Below, one piece after another: positions 57,768 to 64,000 of a DNA stretch of 64,000 bases. The translations under genes and the position numbers were made by a program. The stretch is from Populus alba (Eukaryota > Streptophyta > Magnoliopsida > Malpighiales > Salicaceae). The stretch's first letter is position 1. Every line of letters starts with the position of its first letter. Where the stretch lies: NCBI RefSeq assembly GCF_005239225.2, contig NC_133295.1, positions 1,240,001 to 1,304,000 on the forward strand, written 5' to 3'. Below the pieces are notes generated by a model that saw nothing but the letters and a program-made list of their open reading frames with translations, made no database searches and was not told where the DNA came from.

Positions 57768-60323
57768 TGTCATAACCCAATTCTGGGTTATTCCCCCAGA
57801 ATAAACTCCCCCCAAAATAAAAAAAAAATATAAAAATAATAAAGGCTGGCAACGTGAAGAAAGTATGCTGGGAAATCAGATTGCAATTTTTGGAGGAGAT
57901 TCAAGATCTATTGGTGCCCCATTGTGCCCAAAATTGGAGAAAGAAATGCAAATTCAAGGTTAAATTAAATGATTATCGGACGAATTTGCATGAAAATTAA
58001 GTCCAAGGACATAATTAAATTTTTAATAGGTCAATTTGATTTAATCATGGGCCAAATTGAATTTTAATTATGTTTAAGAATTAATTTGCGTCCAATTGAA
58101 GGATTTAATTAAGTGCAAGGACTTAATTATACTTTAAATGGGTCAAATTAATTTTATTTGGGGCTTAATTGGTGAAAAATTAAGTTTGGGAGCTTAATTT
58201 GGGCTTAATTGAGAAGATTGAAATTTTAAGAGACCAAATTTGATTTTTACCAAGTTAATTGATTGAAATCAGGGGCCAAATTGCAAGAAAATTGAAGTTT
58301 TGGGGACAATTAGGGGTTAAATTGACAAAATCCAAAGACAAGGACCAATCTGCAAAAGGCGCCAAACTATAGGGGTCTAATTGACAAAATCCGGGGGTCA
58401 AATTGAAAGAAATTGAAAGCTGGAGGGCTAAATCGAAAATCAGCAAAAATCCCTAATTTTTATCCCAAACGGCGCCGTTTTTGTGTTGAGGGAAGGGACC
58501 AGGCGACGCGTCGCCTGGTTACTGTTCATCTTCTTCCTCACAAAGCTGCCCGAGTGGCTGCTTTCCAGGCGCGTTTTCTCACTCGTCTGGCCCCCAAATC
58601 CGACAAGGCGTGCACCAACATGTTCCCCTGAAACATCTTTATCTCGTAGAGTGGTCTGGTCGGGTCGAAAAACTTGGAAACAGCTCCGTTTATTGGCCCA
58701 AAGTGGCACCCTCGGGCTGTCTGCAGCCTTGGATTGCCAAATTTGGCAGTTCGAGGTGCACACTTTGAACCAACGGCTTGGATTCCTCGAGTCGAATAAA
58801 GGGCTGAGAATTTTTCCCCGTTAAATACCAGATTACCCTCTTTCTATCCCTATAAATAGGAGCCAATTTCGTGCTCAGAGGAGGGAGAAAATTGAACGCA
58901 AAGTTGGAAAAAAATCAGCTTTCCCTGCCCGGTTTTCCTGCAATCAGTCCTCTTCTTTTTATTTCTCTCCGCCATGGCCTCTAGCCGCCGCCATTGACCT
59001 CGCCACCATCCTTCCCCTGAAACACCGCATCCCATCCATCACCCAGCAACCCCACCGAAGCCTGCAACATCTCTCTCTCTCTCCCCCTCTCTCCTCTGCA
59101 CAACGTTTCTCTCTCTCCACCACCACAATCCCAGCAGCAGCAGCAGCAGAAGCCACCCTTTCCAGCGGCTTGCCCTCCTATCAGCAGCAGCTTGGGTAGC
59201 ATTTCCCTCCTCAGCCACTCCAACAGCTCCAGCCGTGAGCTTTCCCTCTTCTCTGCAGGACCTGCTTCATTCTTCTTCCAGCCGAGACCAGTGCCCGCCG
59301 CCTGCCTCGCCGCCTCCAGTCACACCGCGCATCACCCGCCAGGCTGCCGACTCTCTCCACGCCAGGTAATTCTCTCCTCCCTGCTCTAGTCTTTCCTTCT
59401 TTGTTCTTCGTAGCCGCTGCATGCAGAATTCATTTCTGCATGCAGTGGCTGATTAATTAGCCACTTGCTTGGGCCGGGCCAGTTCTGGCCCAGCCCAAGG
59501 GGCTGGGCCCGGCCCGGCCCCTAAAAAAAAAAGATTTTTTTTAATCATTTCAAAAAAGTTTTAAATTTTTTTTAAAATATTTTTCTACCAAGTTTTGCTT
59601 AATATTGGCTTGTATACTTACAATGTAAGATACAAGTTCAGTATTAAAATGTCCGGCTTTCTTTGAAATATTTCAAAAAAAAAAAAAAAAAACAAAAAAA
59701 CAAGAAAAAAAAAAAGAAAAAATGTTTTATTGTATACGGCCAAGTCCTAAAGAATTTTCCAAGCATGTTTTCACAAAAAATCCATTTTTCTCCCATTTAA
59801 AAAAAATTCAAAAGTGGATATCATAATTAGTTTATGATCATCCATTAGGGTTTGGCCAAAATATCAAAAACCTTTTTTTTTTAACTGTTTTTCTAGGATC
59901 CGGATATGGACCTTAATATTTGTAGGGTGTAAAATTACACGATAATGTACATCCTCGGGTATTAAAGATACAAGATGTAAGTAAAAACAATTTTAAAATT
60001 CAGACTTTAGAATTGTTAGGATTTAACTGAATAAGGTAGAGACTCCCTCACGAGGGGAGATCTGCCTTGAACCTTAGAAAAGACCAGCGAATAGAAACTC
60101 GACCTAGAAAATCAATCAAACAATAATGCAGCTTGCCTTAGGTAGGGTGCACTGGGGGTGATGCGTCTTCCCCTTGCACAACCAGTCCCTTACTCAGACT
60201 CTCGCAGACCTTAGGTTCCTAGTGACCATAATACTAGGTGGCGACTCCAACGAACCAAGTAACAAAAATGAAAAATAAAAAAATCGCCAGCCGATGTCGC
60301 GCGGGATTTTCCGACGTGCGACA
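57768..60323 (+). repeat. LTR, family B (3' LTR)
   Basis: 2556 bp, TGTCATAACCC to CGACGTGCGACA. It carries the 288 bp missing in the 5' LTR and scattered substitutions relative to it. TATA box at 58851-58859, palindromes at 58467-58480 and 58498-58519, inverted repeat at 59417-59445, PBS-like word at 60239-60249. Confidence 0.93.
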
Positions 60324-60900
60324 GCGAACGAGAAGTATAAGGATGACGCCACAAAGCCAGTTGTTCTTCGATAAGTCGTTTTCAGTTCTTTAGAGAACCA
60401 AGGAAGGGAGATTATCCCACCAACACACAACAAGTGCAGCAAAGAAGTTTATTGATCTAAAAATTGTCTAACTTACATGTCTGGTTATGCCTTTATTTAT
60501 ACTGACTCTAGACTTAAAGAAACCCTAATGGACCCCCCCTATGTGGACTTATATGAAGCCCACTTACAATTGACCCAGATAAGTAATAATAACCCAAAAA
60601 CTAAGAAGAAAATAATAAAAATAATAAAAATTCGAAAATTACCATCCTAATCAAATTTGTGTTGTTGCCCCCTTTCCTTTGATGTCCTTGATTAGCTTGG
60701 ATAAATTTCCTTCTTTGTTGTTGATTTAATTACTTTCCTTTCTATATTAGGAAAAGCATTAAATAGTCCTCCCCTCTTTAGGAATAAGATATGGCCACCT
60801 TCCTTAATTAGGAGAATAAATTGCTGGCTTTTTATCCTTGTATAACATTAGGGAAAAAAACAAGCCTAACAATGCTGGTATTGGGCCGGACATATCAACC
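60324..60900 (-). repeat. LTR fragment of element E
   Basis: In the minus direction it lies after the pol C-terminal tail. It ends in a stretch (60327-60440) that recurs at 62870-62960: GACTTATCGAAGA and ACTGGCTT followed by GTGGCGTCAT. It is cut exactly at the B LTR end. It contains no coding signal. Confidence 0.65.
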
Positions 60901-61062
60901 CCTTGTTCCACACGAATTGGGCTCTTATTGGACCTGAACTAGATGAATTAAAGGCTGTCTTTCATGCTCCTTAAATGTCCCAAGCCCTTCTAGGTCCATC
61001 TTGCTCCATAAGTTCTGAACAAGCCCATTCAATGCTTCTTTGCCCTAGCTCTTGTGATTGGC
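60901..61062 (-). pseudogene. Element E pol C-terminal tail remnant
   Basis: After the integrase end a frame change gives PITRARAKK, and a further frame gives EALNGLVQ, GLGTFKEHE and PLIHLVQVQ. This Gypsy pol tail type is recognisable but has lost the section between LPGEY and TRARAKK. A similar tail occurs at 63870-64000. Confidence 0.55.
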
Positions 61063-61370
61063 TCAATACTCACCTGGCAAATCAACTTTATAAGCATTGT
61101 CATTGATCCTCTTAAGGATCTGAAATGGCCCATCTCCTCGTGGTTGTAGCTTCGATTTCCTATGGGCCGGAAATCTCTCCTTGCACATATACACCCAAAC
61201 CCAATCACCGGGCTGAAAGACAACATGTTTGCGCCCCTTATTGGCTTTGGTCGCATACACATGATTCCTCTTTTCAATCTGTTGCCGCATACTCTCATGA
61301 AGTTTCTTCACCACATGTGCTTTACGATTACCATCCAAACTAACCCTTTCATCAACAGGCATAGAGCTCC
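61063..61370 (-). pseudogene. Element E integrase C-terminal domain
   Basis: The frame shows RVSLDGNRKAHVVKKLHE, FQPGDWVWVYM and LQPRGDGPFQILKRINDNAY followed by LPGEY, the GPY-type C-terminus of Gypsy integrases. Upstream it is joined directly to the RNase H text YPTYDKELY near 61371. The rest of RNase H and the integrase core are therefore deleted in this copy. Confidence 0.8.
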
Positions 61371-61762
61371 TTGTCATATGTAGGGTAATTCAAAGCTGCC
61401 CTATTAAGTTTTTCGCTGAAATACGCAATGGGCCTTTTATCCTGCATTAACACAGCTCCTATATCAATACCTGATGCATCACATTCAACTTCAAAAGCTC
61501 TCGTAAAGTCTAGCAAAGCTAAAACAGGTGTCGAACAAAGCTTATCTTTCAACAAATTAAAAGCCTTATCCTGTTCATCATTCCATTTGAATCCAACAGA
61601 CTTTTTAACAATTTCAGTTAAAGGTGCAGCAATGGTACTAAAATCCTTCACAAACCTTCTATAAAAACTAGCAAGTCCATGAAAACTCCTTACCTCACTT
61701 ACCGATTTTGGTGTAGGCCAATCTCGGATGGCCTTAACTTTTTCCTTGTCCATCTCGATACC
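61371..61762 (-). pseudogene. Element E RT thumb and RNase H start
   Basis: The frame shows [38 protein letters not shown] (the RNase H catalytic Asp in CDAS) and [10 protein letters not shown]. It is separated from the RT frame by a stop at 61763-61765 (TAG, where relatives have Gln or Asn). No second RNase H is seen, so the family is not Ogre-type. Confidence 0.82.
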
Positions 61763-62745
61763 CTATGTAGTTACGACATAGCCAAGAAACACAATTTTTT
61801 CCATACAAAAGGTACACTTCTTAAGATTAGCATATAATTGCTCACTACGCAACACACTAAGTACATTACGCAAATGATCAAGATGTTCATTTAAGTTCTT
61901 GCTATAGATCCAAATGTCATCAAAATATACAACAACAAACTTACATATAAACGCATGCAATACATGATTCATTAAACGCATAAACGTGCTAGGCGCGTTC
62001 ATAAGTCCAAACGGCATGACTAACCATTCATACAAACCATGCTTAGTCTTAAATGCAGTTTTCCACTCATCACCCTCTTTCATCCTAATCTGATGGTACC
62101 CACTTTTTAGGTCAATCTTAGAGAAAATACATGATCCATGTAACTCATCTAGCATGTCATCAAGCCTAGGAATAGGATGTCGATACTTTACTGTTATGTT
62201 ATTGACGGCACGACAATCAACACACATCCTCCATATTCCATCCTTAGTCCAAACGACATGACTAACCATTTATACAAACCATGCTTAGTCTTAAATGCAG
62301 TTTTTCACTCATCACCCTCTTTCATCCTAATCTGATGGTACCCACTTTTTAGGTCAATCTTAGAGAAAATACATGATCCATGTAACTCATCTAGCATGTC
62401 ATCAAGCCTAGGAATAGGATGTCGATACTTTACTGTTATGTTATTGACGGCACGACAATCAACACACATCCTCCATGTTCCATCCTTTTTAGGCACAAGT
62501 AGCACTAGCATAGCACAAGGACTCATACTCTCACGAATGTACCCCTTCATCATCAACTCATCTACTTGCCTTTGAAGCTCCTTTGTCTCCTCGGGGTTGC
62601 TTCTATAGGCTGGACAGTTAGGAATCGAAGCTCCGGGCATAAGGTCAATTTGATGTTCAATCCCCCTTAATGGTGGTAATCCATTAGGGATGTCTTCAGG
62701 AAATACATCATCAAACTCCTGCATCAAAGAAACAGCCACACTAGT
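61763..62745 (-). pseudogene. Element E reverse transcriptase with an internal tandem duplication
   Basis: The N-terminal part shows [29 protein letters not shown] text and [18 protein letters not shown]. Then come [14 protein letters not shown] and [16 protein letters not shown], and the catalytic motif reads YFDD. A 242-bp block covering [11 protein letters not shown] to the start of [11 protein letters not shown] is present twice (62004-62487), and the second copy is out of phase. It belongs to the non-TAT Gypsy group (CRM/Reina-like text), clade uncertain. Confidence 0.85.
62004..62487 (-). repeat. 242-bp tandem duplication within RT of element E
   Basis: AGTCCAAACGGCATGACTAA at 62004 recurs as AGTCCAAACGACATGACTAA at 62246. 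The two units differ by few bases. 242 is not a multiple of three, so the frame breaks. Confidence 0.9.
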
Positions 62746-62761
62746 GATGCGAACCTCGTGA

Positions 62762-62975
62762 TCACGTGGTCACACAACCCACAATCAAGATTGAGATCTG
62801 ATCCCGGAAAGCCGAAATAGGTCTGATAGGAGTGTGACACAATGGAAACTTGCCCCAAGGCACCAACACTATTGGAATGAGTAGAATGACGCCACGAAGC
62901 CAGTTAATCTTCGATAAGTCAGATTCAGTTCGTTCAAGAACTGAAGAATGCAAGAATCACTCTCACACGTTAAAA
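62762..62975 (-). repeat. Element E LTR end and leader fragment
   Basis: It contains the text shared with 60327-60440, then CCATTGTGTCACA. A degenerate TCCTATCAGACC follows, which may be a worn tRNA-Met-type PBS (TGGTATCAGAGC). RT follows directly, so gag and protease are missing. Confidence 0.5.
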
Positions 62976-63021
62976 CTGAAAAATTCAGAAAAATAATCAT
63001 CAAAGCTGCCAAAATTTTGGC

Positions 63022-63738
63022 CTATATGAGATGCATCATCTGTTTTATGGCATGCAATGAATGCGCCATTTTAGAAAACCTATCAACCACAACAAAAATA
63101 TAGTTTGTACCTTTCTTTAACCTAGGTAAACCTAAAACAAAGTCCATAGAGATATCTACCCAAGGTTCAGTAGGCACAGGTAATGGTGTATATAGTCCAT
63201 GCAGTTGTACTCTAGATTTTGCCTTTCTACAAGCAATGCACTGTTCACAAATTCGTTGCACATCTCTTTTCATCTTTGGCTAATAGAAATGCTCATGCAA
63301 TACATCCAAGGTTTTTGCGACTCCAAAGTGACCCATTAAACCACCCTTGTGTGCTTCACGAACAAGCAATTCACGCAAAGAACTAGCAGGAACACACAAT
63401 CTATTCTCTTTGAACAAATAACCATCCATCAAATAAAACTTACCAAAAGCCGAATGTCCACATGCATTATAAATCTCAACAAAGTCAGAATCATTATCAT
63501 ACAATTCCTTCACATATTCAAAACCTAACAATCTAGTATTCATGGTGTGTAAAAGAACATACCTGCGCGACAGTGCATCAGCTACGATGTTCTCTTTCCC
63601 TTGCTTATACTTGATTACGTAAGGAAAAGTTTCAATGAATTCAACCCATTTTGCATGCCTCTTGTTCAACTTACCATGTCCTTTCAGATGTTTCAAGGAC
63701 TCATGATCCGAATGGACTACGAACTCTTTTGGCCACAA
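63022..63738 (-). pseudogene. Element E RNase H end and integrase N-terminal half
   Basis: The frame shows [19 protein letters not shown] and [13 protein letters not shown] (end of RNase H), then the HHCC finger ([29 protein letters not shown]) and the first catalytic Asp in [17 protein letters not shown] stop lies at 63280-63282, inside the finger. The text ends after [20 protein letters not shown], before the second catalytic Asp. Confidence 0.85.
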
Positions 63739-64000
63739 GTAATGCTGTCATATCTCAAGTGCTCTTACCAAAGCATAGAGTTCTTTGTCGTAAGTGGGAT
63801 AGTTCAAGGTCGCTCCACTTAACTTCTCACTGAAATACGCAATAGGTCTCCGATCATGAGTAAAATTTGTCTTGGACCCCTCTTGCACATGGATAAGATG
63901 TACTAGGTCTCCTCTTGATACTCCAATGGATCGTTCAATTATGACTTGGTGGAAACCTTCAAAACCAATGCATTCAATGCGTCTTTCAATGTCTTTGTCT
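63739..64000 (-). pseudogene. Element E RNase H piece fused to a pol tail
   Basis: From 63862 downward the frame reads [15 protein letters not shown] and [16 protein letters not shown], then TGA, then HYLWPKE, continuing into the previous feature. Above about 63865 the text is instead a pol C-terminal tail ([25 protein letters not shown]). The two belong to opposite ends of pol, so this is a rearrangement junction. Confidence 0.65.

Larger units (their letters stand above)
43211..60323 (+). mobile_element. Element B: full-length Ogre/TAT-type Ty3/Gypsy retrotransposon
   Basis: 17113 bp with LTR, PBS, leader, ORF1, gag-protease, intron, RT-RH-aRH-INT, 3' noncoding repeats, PPT and LTR in order. 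ORF1 has one frameshift and two stops, and pol has two stops. Gag-pro is open throughout. The two LTRs differ in length (2240 and 2556 bp). The flanking pentamers are gagtt on the left and gcgaa on the right, so there is no target duplication. The left flank is A2 ORF1 and the right flank is an LTR of family E. Confidence 0.93.

Noticed and set aside
1..64000. Endogenous pararetrovirus sequence
   Set aside because: All RT regions are in Ty3/Gypsy order with integrase and LTRs; no movement-protein or coat-protein-like frames seen.

Overview
The window is a plant nuclear chromosome segment packed with LTR retrotransposons. The evidence is tRNA-primed Ty3/Gypsy elements, an intronless Cf-9-type receptor-like protein gene, a tRNA-derived SINE and long AT-rich spacers. 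The AT-rich spacer repeats and the SINE resemble those I associate with Salicaceae (poplar/willow). That placement is an inference from memory; a woody eudicot is safer. I see no rRNA, tRNA gene, CRISPR array or bacterial feature.

Layout. (1) 1-8881: the 3' part of element A1 (+), running from the end of gag-protease through RT, two RNase H domains and integrase, a hairpin-repeat array, a polypurine tract and a 2608-bp LTR. (2) 8882-17612: AT-rich spacer with a 1.6-kb duplicated block, a three-unit repeat and one decayed exon of an AAA ATPase. (3) 17613-27899: element C (-), complete, with two 1915-bp LTRs and a perfect TCCTG target duplication but no pol; it is a large non-autonomous derivative. 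(4) 27900-37975: a receptor-like protein gene (28636-31356, -) and its locus, which holds several copies of its upstream and downstream flanks, a SINE and an inverted truncated LTR (D). (5) 37976-43210: element A2 (+), consisting of 5' LTR, PBS, leader and ORF1, cut off by element B. (6) 43211-60323: element B (+), 17.1 kb with all parts present: LTR, PBS, ORF1, gag-protease, intron, RT-RH-aRH-INT, 3' repeats, PPT, LTR. (7) 60324-64000: scrambled minus-strand remains of a different Gypsy family (E).

A1, A2, B, C and D are one lineage, the Ogre/TAT type of Ty3/Gypsy. They share an extra ORF1 before gag, a second archaeal-type RNase H after the usual one, an intron between protease and RT that keeps the frame, and a PBS starting TGGCGACTCC, which I believe matches tRNA-Arg. 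ORF1 and gag-pro are separate reading frames, and pol is reached by splicing.

The most unusual signal lies between integrase and the polypurine tract. In A1 about 25 short hairpins are repeated in tandem with a nearly constant loop (GCCAGAWGG) while the stem arms change together. Element C carries the same hairpins on the opposite strand plus a second class (TGGGT-loop-ACCCA). In both elements the non-Watson-Crick pairs are G-U only when read in the element's sense direction, which points to a structure selected in the RNA. Other points are a possible LTR-to-ORF1 leader intron, a hairpin just after that donor in four LTR types, a PBS-like word inside every U5, a B element whose two ends sit in unrelated sequence without a target duplication, and the footprint of a deleted receptor-like gene.
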